From positions 1-41,376 of the IMG/VR virus record IMGVR_UViG_3300025009_000036: DNA of 41,376 bases; one strand, written 5' to 3'. Positions 1-6,634 of the stretch are shown piece after piece. Position 1 is the first letter of the stretch. Every line of letters begins with the position of its first letter. The notes under the pieces are model-generated. The model made no database searches, was not told the DNA's origin, and was given only the letters and a program-made list of their open reading frames with translations. The stretch is from a virus. The position numbers and the translations under genes were made by a program.

Positions 1-127
1 AAGGGGACACGGTACGCAGATGTATACCAGTACATGACCGACAACGGCGGCGATACGCTAATCGCCGCGGATGGCATCCACCCAAACGATGCAGGACACG
101 CGGCAATTGCGGCGGCGTTCCTGGCGG
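1..127. repeat. Terminal direct repeat, left copy (circular-assembly overlap)
   Basis: These 127 bases are identical to 41250-41376, and the coding frame of the SGNH hydrolase gene runs through both copies in register. A length of exactly 127 matches a k-mer size commonly used by short-read assemblers, so I read it as an assembly overlap that shows the molecule is circular or circularly permuted. A true short terminal repeat of the virion DNA would look the same and cannot be excluded. Confidence 0.9.
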
Positions 128-135
128 TGATTTAG
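1..135 (+). CDS. SGNH/GDSL hydrolase receptor-binding protein, 3' end (continues from 39996)
   Basis: This is the last 44 codons, ending with TAG at 133-135, of the gene that starts at 39996 and runs off the right edge. The frame begins at base 1. It contains DGIHPND (bases 70-90), the C-terminal SGNH block V motif whose Asp and His complete the catalytic triad; these correspond to D442 and H445 of the joined 462-residue protein. The rest of the protein is described at 39996. The call relies on joining the two ends through the 127-bp repeat. Confidence 0.85.
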   Translation, partial: KGTRYADVYQYMTDNGGDTLIAADGIHPNDAGHAAIAAAFLAVI

Positions 136-171
136 GGATGCTAATGCGCTTTATTGAATGGAGAATCTAAC

Positions 172-1023
172 ATGATACCGCAAGGCAAAGGTATATTAAT
201 TTGGAAGGGTGTAAACTACGGTTCATTAGCCGAATGCGTTCAGGCCTGCCAGGCTATGGGCCTACGTTGGGTAGGGTTGAAGATCGGAGACGCGGCAGAC
301 GACCGATACCGATCCTTCCCGGACATGACCCAGGCAGTAGCCGCGTTCAGGGCGGCCGGCATAAAAATAGTATTATGGCACTACCTCTATGGTGGAGCAT
401 ACGGCTGGCCGTCACCGGCGGAAGAAGCTAGATATGCCAAGGGCAAGGTATTAGCTTACCAGGCTGACGCCTACGCCATTGACGCAGAACAAGAATACAA
501 GCGCCCAGGAGCAGCCACATACGCCGGCCAGTTCATGACGGCTCTGCAGGGGATAGGCGTAGACGTAGGGCTATTGTCTTACCGCTTCCCGAGCTACCAC
601 CCGGAATTCCCATGGTCCACATTCCTTTCGGGGTGTACATTCCATATGCCCCAGGTGTATTATGGTCCAGGCCGGGCAATCATCGACATTAACCGCAGCA
701 CCACAGAGCTAACAGCCAAGCGCGCTTTGCCTATCGTACCCGTAGGTAGAGCCTACATAGGCGACGGATACGGACTACCAGGCCCAAGCGGGGCCGAGAT
801 TACCAGCTTACTGCAAAGGTCAGTAGAGCTAGGGCAGCCAGGCGCGGGCGCGTGGGCGTTAGACTTTCTACGGTTACACACTGGCGGAGCTGCCAGGCAG
901 GCAGCTATAGCCGCATTCCAGTGGCCCGGAGACGAACCGCCGCCGGCGACGCTCGAAGAACGCTTTGATTACCTTGAAAATTGGATGATAGAATACGGCG
1001 GATACCCAGGATACCCGGAGTAA
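172..1023 (+). CDS. TIM-barrel glycoside-hydrolase-like protein, candidate lysin
   Basis: A 283-residue protein with the alternating hydrophobic strands and helices of a TIM barrel. A strand ends in D104-A-E106, the Asp-x-Glu arrangement used as acid/base in GH25-type muramidases and related phage glycosidases. Cutting peptidoglycan or a surface glycan is an inference from this. The ATG at 172 is preferred over the one at 154 because a GGAG (160-163) sits eight bases before it. It lies between the SGNH receptor-binding gene and the large tail gene, so it could be virion-associated rather than a free endolysin. No other gene here looks like an endolysin, which makes it the best lysis-enzyme candidate. 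The extreme C-terminus is Gly/Tyr/Pro-rich. I could not assign a precise family. Confidence 0.55.
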   Translation: MIPQGKGILIWKGVNYGSLAECVQACQAMGLRWVGLKIGDAADDRYRSFPDMTQAVAAFRAAGIKIVLWHYLYGGAYGWPSPAEEARYAKGKVLAYQADAYAIDAEQEYKRPGAATYAGQFMTALQGIGVDVGLLSYRFPSYHPEFPWSTFLSGCTFHMPQVYYGPGRAIIDINRSTTELTAKRALPIVPVGRAYIGDGYGLPGPSGAEITSLLQRSVELGQPGAGAWALDFLRLHTGGAARQAAIAAFQWPGDEPPPATLEERFDYLENWMIEYGGYPGYPE

Positions 1024-1027
1024 AGAT

Positions 1028-3832
1028 ATGCCACAAGCAGTAGCCAGAACAGCCAAGAGAAAGCATACACACCATTTCAGCCTGTCAGACGGAACCACTA
1101 CCCTTTACTTTAATGCCGTAGACGGCAAGGGCCAGCCCAATCTACGCGCCGCCAAGAGCGTACCATACCCACGTACCACGGTTCAGGTACAAACAGGCGT
1201 AGGCGAGTATTCTCAGCGACGGCTACCCTATGCAGAGATATCGCGGCGCGACTGGTCAGGCGGATTAGGCCTGATGGATGGAGACATAGACGCCACTAAA
1301 TATCTAATGGCATCCAATGTGTGGACCATGAACGAGGGCAAGGCGATATTAGGGCCAATGACATTCCCGGCCTCGATTGCAGGTGCCACGACCTTGACCA
1401 CAGAAGGAAAGATACCGCGAATAAAATTATCAATAGGTGGAGTTCAAACAGATCCACAGGACTTGATTAACTTAGCTCCCCTTACCGATGCTACATTAGG
1501 GGAAATCGGGTGGAGATATGTAGCCGACAAGTTTACAGCCGGGATAACCGCAAGCTACACAGGCATAAGGCTATGGTGTAAGGCCTGGACAATCCCGATG
1601 ACCATAGCACTAAACCCTTTGGACAACTACACCTATTATCCTATCAACCCAGGGACTTTGACAGTAGCCGTATACTCCAATAGCGCAGCAGGCGGCGACC
1701 ACCCAGACGCGGTACTAGCAACCGGATCTATAAACGCCCATCATTTAGCCCTGCACGAAGAATATTTTAAATTCAATACCGCACTTAGCCTGACATCAGG
1801 CACAATATATTGGGTAGTAATATACAGCAGCAACGATGAGGGCTTTGAAGATACAGAAGGATTCCCACAGGTATTAGGGGATGGTGGTATTTTAGGTTAT
1901 CACGGTTATTCTGCACTCAGCCCACTAACAGGCGGAAGCGCCAAGCCTTATTGGAACCTGGTCAGGGACAATCTTGACATAGAGTATGCACGGTTTTTTA
2001 CTTATAAACAGGGCCTATATCTTGTACTGCGCGAAGCCGGAGCAGCCGGCCGCTTGTTCAAGAACGGAGATAGGGGATGCGCAGATGTTAACGCAGACCT
2101 CACCTACCTGGAAGATGCCACCAAGAGTTGGACTAATGACGAGTGGGTAGGGTGTATGGTACGTATTATTGCAGGCGCAGGAGTGGGAGAATATCGCCTG
2201 ATTGTAGACAATGACAGCAACAGCTTGCAAGTATACCCGGACTGGACGACCACGCACAGCGCCACAACCACAGAGTATGTAATAGTTGGGTCTACCAAAT
2301 GGACAGAAATGGCAACCACAGGCTTGGCAGGCGTAAAAGATGTAACCGTATCAGGCAAAGGTGTAGTGTACTTTGCCCAGGGAAGCGCGGCCAATATCCG
2401 TAGAATGGTGGATTACAACAACGCCGGCACATGGACCACGGCATACGCAGACGACAGCACGAACAAGGCAGATTGCATACTTTATACCTATGACCAGCAG
2501 TACAAAGATTCCATATGGCGCGCCCTCAATACTGGACAAGGGAGCATAGCCAGGGCCGACGCCAAGGCATGGGGGACAGACTTGACATTTGGAACGGATA
2601 CAACCATGGGGGGGACAGATGCAGACATAACCGACCTGATAGAGTACGAAGGTAAGATAGCGGTCATGCGAATGGGCAGCATATATATGGTGTATAACAA
2701 CGTTCCCGACAAATTGAGTATTGATTATCAGTACAGGTGGGAGCGACACAACGGAGTCAACCCAAGCGTATGGACGCCTTACCTTGTATTCCCATTCTCA
2801 GGCGGAGTAGAAAGATCCTACAACAACATGGTAGAGGACTTCGGCCCAGAGCGCGGCGGAGGAATGCCCAAGCGTTTCAATGGGATAGTGGCAGACACAT
2901 TCAGTGTAGCCGGCGGAGGCATCATAGCGAAAGACGGCGGAGCCGTTCTAGGTGGAAACAGATACTATGGTGAAATAGAATTAGGAAGCACAAGCGAATC
3001 AGGATGCTACCAATGGAGTGGCGCAGGATGGCATAAGATAGTCACGCCGGGCTGGGGCGCTGGAATGCGCGCAATCGGCTATGCAAATACAGAAGTAGGC
3101 ATACCTGATTTCTTATGGCTATGTACCCGGCAGGGACTTTACTATCAGATAGCTCCCAAAACATGGGATTTTCTTAGCGACTTCGCCTACGATCCAACCT
3201 ATGCCACGGCCATGAGCGGCTATCTTATTACAGGGTTATTCAGTGGCGGAGAAAAGACGCTGCAGAAATACTGGAAGCGCATCACCATGTATGGGAAGCT
3301 GTCCGATACGTCCCACATATCGGCATTCTACCGGACATCAGAACTGATAACCGACGAAGCAAAGAATCACATGGTAGATAGGTTTTCAGATTGGACATGG
3401 GCCGGCTACATGGATAGCAACGCTGAATCAATTGACATTAACGTAGAGTCAAGAGAGATCCAATTTATATTTATACTAGAGCATGACTACCAGCAGACGC
3501 CGGATATATTTAACGCTTTCAATCTTGAATATCTGGTTAGGGTAGAGGCCAGTAACCAGTATATTATCCCGACCCGAGCCAGCGACTACGCCATTAACCG
3601 GCAAGGCGAGTATGAAAACAACACCAGCACCACCACCCTTGTAACAGACGTAAGCGTAATCAGTGCGCAACTTAAGGCATGGGCCAGGGTTATTACTCCG
3701 CTTACACTATGCAGCATATCAGACGACTTTGACAACAAGAGTGTATTGATAGAGCCGCCGGCCATACAGCCGCTATGGTTAGATAGCCAGAGGGAAGCAA
3801 CCCTACTTACCATACAGATGGTAGAAGTATGA
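1028..3832 (+). CDS. Large tail/structural protein (934 aa)
   Basis: A 934-residue beta-rich protein with no signal peptide, transmembrane segment or enzymatic motif that I recognise. Its opening region (about residues 40-110) has the Tyr/Trp/Asp-rich DWSGG...DATKYLMA pattern I associate with phage tail proteins. Residues about 190-270 form a Thr/Ser/Gly-rich beta domain resembling adhesin or 'choice-of-anchor' modules. Around 340-430 is the block GVGEYRLIVDNDSNSLQVYPDW, also typical of phage tail or fibre proteins (inference from style, not from a database match). It starts five bases after the lysin candidate and its stop overlaps the next start (ATGA at 3829). A central tail or tail-needle role in a podovirus-like particle is plausible but unproven. 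Confidence 0.6.
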   Translation: MPQAVARTAKRKHTHHFSLSDGTTTLYFNAVDGKGQPNLRAAKSVPYPRTTVQVQTGVGEYSQRRLPYAEISRRDWSGGLGLMDGDIDATKYLMASNVWTMNEGKAILGPMTFPASIAGATTLTTEGKIPRIKLSIGGVQTDPQDLINLAPLTDATLGEIGWRYVADKFTAGITASYTGIRLWCKAWTIPMTIALNPLDNYTYYPINPGTLTVAVYSNSAAGGDHPDAVLATGSINAHHLALHEEYFKFNTALSLTSGTIYWVVIYSSNDEGFEDTEGFPQVLGDGGILGYHGYSALSPLTGGSAKPYWNLVRDNLDIEYARFFTYKQGLYLVLREAGAAGRLFKNGDRGCADVNADLTYLEDATKSWTNDEWVGCMVRIIAGAGVGEYRLIVDNDSNSLQVYPDWTTTHSATTTEYVIVGSTKWTEMATTGLAGVKDVTVSGKGVVYFAQGSAANIRRMVDYNNAGTWTTAYADDSTNKADCILYTYDQQYKDSIWRALNTGQGSIARADAKAWGTDLTFGTDTTMGGTDADITDLIEYEGKIAVMRMGSIYMVYNNVPDKLSIDYQYRWERHNGVNPSVWTPYLVFPFSGGVERSYNNMVEDFGPERGGGMPKRFNGIVADTFSVAGGGIIAKDGGAVLGGNRYYGEIELGSTSESGCYQWSGAGWHKIVTPGWGAGMRAIGYANTEVGIPDFLWLCTRQGLYYQIAPKTWDFLSDFAYDPTYATAMSGYLITGLFSGGEKTLQKYWKRITMYGKLSDTSHISAFYRTSELITDEAKNHMVDRFSDWTWAGYMDSNAESIDINVESREIQFIFILEHDYQQTPDIFNAFNLEYLVRVEASNQYIIPTRASDYAINRQGEYENNTSTTTLVTDVSVISAQLKAWARVITPLTLCSISDDFDNKSVLIEPPAIQPLWLDSQREATLLTIQMVEV

Positions 3833-4173
3833 GCGACTATTACCCTAACTCTTTTTCGGACCTAGAGTTAAGGGTATATAAAGCCTTGTTAGCTGCAGGA
3901 TGGCCGCCAGATCAGATAGAGAGCCAGGTACCAGTGGCGGGCGGCCGATCAGTAAAGGGCGGCCTGGTGGTAGACTTTGTTTTATATACTCCGCTACCTA
4001 TCCCTATTGTAGTGAACGGAGAGTATTGGCACAGGAATGACGACACCGAACTATTAGAGCTAATCAAGGTTCAGGATGCCTACGGCCAGGAACCCAAGGT
4101 AATATGGGGAGACGACGCCGAGACAGACGAAGAAGCCAGGGCCACAGTATTAAGACTGATAGGAAGGCGATAG
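3829..4173 (+). CDS. PD-(D/E)XK-like (Vsr/DUF559-type) putative nuclease
   Basis: A 114-residue protein with a restriction-endonuclease-like core: D49 in a GLVVDFVLY strand followed by the strand PIVVNGEYWH with E65 and H68. This spacing and the E-x-W-H ending resemble Vsr and DUF559 proteins, in which the Asp and Glu bind metal. A lysine in the usual E-x-K position is missing (E-Y-W), as in Vsr-type proteins, so activity is uncertain. The start overlaps the stop of the tail gene by four bases (ATGA) and the next gene begins directly after its stop. A nuclease-like fold inside a tail operon is unusual. It may act on DNA during entry or assembly, or be a structural derivative. Confidence 0.5.
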   Translation: MSDYYPNSFSDLELRVYKALLAAGWPPDQIESQVPVAGGRSVKGGLVVDFVLYTPLPIPIVVNGEYWHRNDDTELLELIKVQDAYGQEPKVIWGDDAETDEEARATVLRLIGRR

Positions 4174-4686
4174 ATGCCAGATCAGAACAACCCTATCTAT
4201 AGGCTAATGGACAGGCTAGCCAGTGGGAGAATCAGCCCGCAGGAGCGACAGAAACTTATTGGTCTGGCAGGTGGTATAGCTCAGCGGGCTACGCCAGTAG
4301 TTAACTTATATCCGCCCGACTATTTGACTACCCCCCTCACATCTACGGATTGGGATGGAGACGCACGCAGCACCACAGCCAAGACCGAGTTAGATCTATA
4401 CACCGTATTCGGCGCGCCGAAGAACATAAGAGCGGTATATGTTTACACCAAGATCAACGATAGCGGCAGCCTTGCCGGTAATGCACTTCTCATATTATCG
4501 CCAGTAGCCACGGCGAATGTTGGACCCTATATCTCTAAGGCTACAGGCTTTACAGACGATTACATAAAGCATGATGTTGGGTGGATCCCCTGTAACGAGA
4601 ATGGAAACATATACTACCAGATAGCAGCATCAGGGGCCGGGCTAATGGACGTTTGGTTAGAGATTTGGGGATACCAAAGACGGTAG
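4174..4686 (+). CDS. Putative virion structural protein
   Basis: A 170-residue protein with a basic/polar helical N-terminus (about 1-35) and a beta-rich remainder (strands around AVYVYTKI, NALLILSP, YYQIAAS, MDVWLEIWGY). This looks like a small tail or decoration subunit. It begins immediately after the stop of the nuclease-like gene and is the last gene of the late unit: a strong promoter starts eight bases after its stop. I do not recognise a family; the structural role is inferred from position and the beta-sandwich-like pattern. Confidence 0.5.
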   Translation: MPDQNNPIYRLMDRLASGRISPQERQKLIGLAGGIAQRATPVVNLYPPDYLTTPLTSTDWDGDARSTTAKTELDLYTVFGAPKNIRAVYVYTKINDSGSLAGNALLILSPVATANVGPYISKATGFTDDYIKHDVGWIPCNENGNIYYQIAASGAGLMDVWLEIWGYQRR

Positions 4687-4693
4687 CAATCGC

Positions 4694-4722
4694 TTGACAT
4701 CCTACCCATAGTTATATATACT
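4694..4722 (+). promoter_or_regulatory. Sigma70 promoter P1 (early, for RHH regulator)
   Basis: TTGACA (4694-4699) and TATACT (4717-4722) are separated by exactly 17 bp, close to the bacterial sigma70 consensus. The predicted start is near 4729, which gives a short leader containing AAGGAG (4731-4736) before the ATG at 4745. The same -35 and -10 with flanking bases recur at 15560-15588. Confidence 0.88.
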
Positions 4723-4724
4723 AT
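4708..4724. promoter_or_regulatory. Palindromic operator candidate over the P1 -10 box
   Basis: ATAGT-TATATAT-ACTAT is an inverted repeat lying across the -10 element. Its core, AGTTATATATACT, is present base for base in promoter P3 (15576-15588). A repressor bound here would block RNA polymerase. The adjacent ribbon-helix-helix gene is the obvious candidate (inference). Confidence 0.55.
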
Positions 4725-4744
4725 AGGGGAAAGGAGATAGAGCG

Positions 4745-4912
4745 ATGCCAAAACGACAAAACAAAACAAGACTACTCGCAAAGCGCGCCCTTATAGTTTT
4801 GGGCGTAGACTTACGCAAGCGCCTGGCAGACTATTGTAAGGCCAACAGTACAAGTTCAAGCGAAGTGATTCGCAACTTGGTTACCGCCTTCTTAGATGCA
4901 AACGGCGCTTGA
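4745..4912 (+). CDS. Ribbon-helix-helix (CopG/Arc-type) transcriptional regulator
   Basis: A 55-residue basic protein. An N-terminal basic arm is followed by a short strand (RALIVLGVDL, about 14-23) and two helices (RKRLADYCKANS and SSSEVIRNLVTAFLDA). This is the ribbon-helix-helix layout; the Thr/Ser-Ser-Ser-Glu-Val-Ile turn and N-terminal helix cap are typical of the CopG/MetJ/Arc superfamily. Such proteins bind palindromic operators as dimers through the strand pair. It sits directly behind P1 with SD AAGGAG, so autoregulation through the palindrome over the -10 is likely, and the same sequence at P3 makes it a candidate regulator of the 15.6 kb unit. The start is fixed by the SD and short leader. 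Confidence 0.8.
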   Translation: MPKRQNKTRLLAKRALIVLGVDLRKRLADYCKANSTSSSEVIRNLVTAFLDANGA

Positions 4913-4924
4913 TTTAATTAAACC

Positions 4925-4953
4925 GCCGGCCAGGGTGACAAGTCCTGACCGGC
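4925..4953 (+). other. Stem-loop between RHH gene and next gene
   Basis: GCCGGCCAGG (4925-4934) can pair with CCTGACCGGC (4944-4953), with one mismatch and a nine-base loop. There is no following T tract, so it is not a standard intrinsic terminator. It may be a partial terminator, an mRNA-stability element or a processing site that reduces transcription past the regulator gene. Confidence 0.45.
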
Positions 4954-4975
4954 ATTCACGAAAGGATAGGCAGCG

Positions 4976-5425
4976 ATGACCGCCCAACCAAGTATACCAC
5001 AGGCCGAGGCTGAGCAGCAGGCACACAAGCGCACCACCCACAACCCCCGCACCTGGATACCCGAGCGCGTGTTAGACAGCGCCGGCAACGTTCGCTTTCA
5101 GCGCCAGGGCGATAGCGAGTACTGGACAGACTTACTCAGCGGCACGCAGGAGAACACAGAGCATGTACACTGGTATCTTGCACACGCAGACCATGTAGCC
5201 GTAGAGGGCCACTGGAAGGGGATAAGCTGCGTTTTACTTACCTGCCATAACGGCATACTACTGGTAGATGTATTCCGCAACGGAGACGAGATGCGAACCT
5301 ACAAAATCTATGACTGGCACAAGAAAAGCCCGCAGGCCATAGCGCGCCGATACCGCAGGGCAGTAGCTTTGCAGGCCATGTTAGTGGCCCTGGAATTCGG
5401 AGGGGCAGACGTATGGACGGCGTAA
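4976..5425 (+). CDS. Conserved hypothetical phage protein (149 aa)
   Basis: A soluble protein of 149 residues. The N-terminal 40 residues are Gln/His/Arg-rich and likely disordered. The middle (about 50-110) has several beta strands (GISCVLLTCHNGILLVDVF), and the C-terminal helix is rich in Arg and Ala (AIARRYRRAVALQAMLVALEF). No catalytic motif is visible. The SD AAAGGA lies within a recurring upstream string, CACGAAAGGA, that also precedes the genes at 6077 and 15630. Its end overlaps the start of the DnaJ-type zinc-finger gene by 13 bases. Function unknown. Confidence 0.65.
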   Translation: MTAQPSIPQAEAEQQAHKRTTHNPRTWIPERVLDSAGNVRFQRQGDSEYWTDLLSGTQENTEHVHWYLAHADHVAVEGHWKGISCVLLTCHNGILLVDVFRNGDEMRTYKIYDWHKKSPQAIARRYRRAVALQAMLVALEFGGADVWTA

Positions 5426-5619
5426 CCGTAGACTACACACGCCACGGCTGCCCACTATGCAAGGGCGCGGGATGGATGGATTACCATATGTACACCACCG
5501 GCAAGGGAGACCGCGGGCCTTGCTCAGTATGTCAGGGCAAGGGCTACCTTACCGCTAAAGAGTGGGCAGAATTCGCCAAGACCATAAGCCCAAGGACGAT
5601 AACCGATGATCACCCATAA
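5413..5619 (+). CDS. DnaJ-type zinc-finger small protein
   Basis: A 68-residue protein with two CxxCxGxG-type knuckles, CPLCKGAG (about 13-20) and CSVCQGKG (about 37-44). These four cysteines would bind one zinc as in the cysteine-rich region of DnaJ chaperones. There is no J domain, so it is not a full co-chaperone. Phages often carry such minimal DnaJ-like zinc fingers of unknown use. It overlaps the previous gene by 13 bases and the following lipoprotein gene by 14, so all three are probably translated from one message. Confidence 0.72.
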   Translation: MDGVTVDYTRHGCPLCKGAGWMDYHMYTTGKGDRGPCSVCQGKGYLTAKEWAEFAKTISPRTITDDHP

Positions 5620-5782
5620 AATTATACTTATCATCAGCCTTGCGTTAGCCTTACTTGCTCCGCTGAATTCGTGCAAGCGAGAAGAATGCAGGTGGGTAGA
5701 AGTGAAGCAGTACGTATTAGAGAACGGAACAGCCGTACCAGCGACCGCAGCGGCTCCGCTAATCCACAGGGTATGCAGATGA
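5606..5782 (+). CDS. Small predicted lipoprotein (58 aa)
   Basis: A 58-residue product. Residues 1-22 form a signal peptide with a basic start (MITHK), a hydrophobic core of Ile, Leu and Ala, and a lipobox-like LNSC with the candidate lipidated Cys at 23. The mature part is about 36 residues with three more Cys. Its start lies inside the zinc-finger gene and its stop forms an ATGA overlap with the next start (5779), which supports real translation. Possible roles are superinfection exclusion or an outer-membrane spanin subunit. No partner is evident next to it. Confidence 0.6.
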   Translation: MITHKIILIISLALALLAPLNSCKREECRWVEVKQYVLENGTAVPATAAAPLIHRVCR

Positions 5783-6060
5783 AACTACCCTACCCTTTAG
5801 CAGAGCGCACCGTAAAACAATACGTATGTGCAATATGCTGGGGAAACCTTACCCGCGATAAGGTTGACCATGATACCGATGACGTATCATGCCAACAGTG
5901 TGGAGATGCCGGCTTTGTAACCAGAACCTATACCGATGGACGCAAGGGCGAGAGCGGCGGCGAGCTTTCAGAAGTACTGGAAGTATTGTACGAAGCCGGC
6001 GAGATGCCAAGGCCACCCAGGCGACCGACCAAACAAATCATGTCAGACTTAGGATACTAA
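5779..6060 (+). CDS. Zinc-ribbon protein (93 aa)
   Basis: The frame stays open upstream to 5671, but the ATG at 5779 overlaps the lipoprotein stop (ATGA) and is the likely start, giving 93 residues. CAIC (about 17-20) and CQQC (about 38-41) form a CxxC...CxxC zinc ribbon. The C-terminal half is Glu/Gly/Pro-rich with a short helix (SEVLEVLYEAGEM). It is one of about ten tiny zinc-binding proteins in the early regions. A nucleic-acid-binding or adaptor role is possible; no specific function can be assigned. Confidence 0.65.
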   Translation: MKLPYPLAERTVKQYVCAICWGNLTRDKVDHDTDDVSCQQCGDAGFVTRTYTDGRKGESGGELSEVLEVLYEAGEMPRPPRRPTKQIMSDLGY

Positions 6061-6076
6061 CGAAAGGATTAAGACA

Positions 6077-6634
6077 ATGGCTACGCTAGAGACAAAGACT
6101 ATTTCAAACATTCGCGACCTTGACCCATGCTACGACCCAACCAAATATCTACCGGAGGACTGGACAGGTACGGCAATCGATGTACTGAAGGTCGAAGCCT
6201 GCCCCGCGGAGGATCGGCTATGGGTAGTGACGCAATGGCTGGACGACCGGACCAACCGCCTATTCGCGGTATGGTGCGCAAGGCAAGCACTCGCGCTAGT
6301 TGAAAATCCAGACCCGCGCAGCGTCAATGCCTGTGATGTAGCAGAACGCTATGCCAACGGCGATGTAGGAGAAACAGAGTTAGCCGCAGCCTGGGACGCA
6401 GCCAGGGACGCAGCCAGGGCCGCAGCCTGGGACGCAGCCAGGGCCGCAGCCTGGGACGCAGCCTGGGACGCAGCCAGGGACGCAGCCTGGGACGCAGCCT
6501 GGGCCGCAGCCAGGGCCGCAGCCTGGGACGCAGCCAGGGCCGCAGCCTGGGACGCAGCCAGGGACGCAGCCTGGGACGCACAAATCAAACACTTGATCGA
6601 GATGCTAGAGGAGGCCGCAAATGTCACCGATTAA
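6077..6634 (+). CDS. Immunity-like protein with (D/A)AA(W/R) tetrapeptide repeats
   Basis: 185 residues. The N-terminal 100 residues are globular (DRLWVVTQWLDD, RLFAVWCARQALALVENPDPRS, NACDVAERYANG). I recall this pattern from proteins often labelled 'putative immunity protein' in phage and bacterial genomes (memory, not a search). Residues about 103-166 are sixteen tandem tetrapeptides of the type D/A-A-A-W/R, which should form one long Ala-rich helix with Trp and Arg on one face, followed by a short tail. The start at 6077 has AAAGGA upstream, and the 3' end overlaps the next gene by 14 bases. The function of phage members is not established. Confidence 0.65.
   Translation: MATLETKTISNIRDLDPCYDPTKYLPEDWTGTAIDVLKVEACPAEDRLWVVTQWLDDRTNRLFAVWCARQALALVENPDPRSVNACDVAERYANGDVGETELAAAWDAARDAARAAAWDAARAAAWDAAWDAARDAAWDAAWAAARAAAWDAARAAAWDAARDAAWDAQIKHLIEMLEEAANVTD
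6383..6574 (+). repeat. Sixteen tandem 12-bp coding repeats
   Basis: The unit is G(A/C)CGCAGCC(T/A)GG. All sixteen units keep every base except the second (A or C) and the tenth (T or A), so each is one of four versions (DW, DR, AW, AR). There is no synonymous drift at any other position. The frame is kept by the 12-bp period, so slippage would change protein length without frameshift. Confidence 0.95.

Noticed and set aside
6383-6574. CRISPR-like array
   Set aside because: Units are 12 bp, contiguous, without spacers, and lie in a coding frame.
6324-6627. Minus-strand open frames rich in Cys-Val-Pro-Gly or Arg-Pro-Trp-Leu repeats
   Set aside because: They mirror the 12-bp repeat of the + strand gene; any such repeat stays open in several frames. 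No SD and opposite to all other genes.
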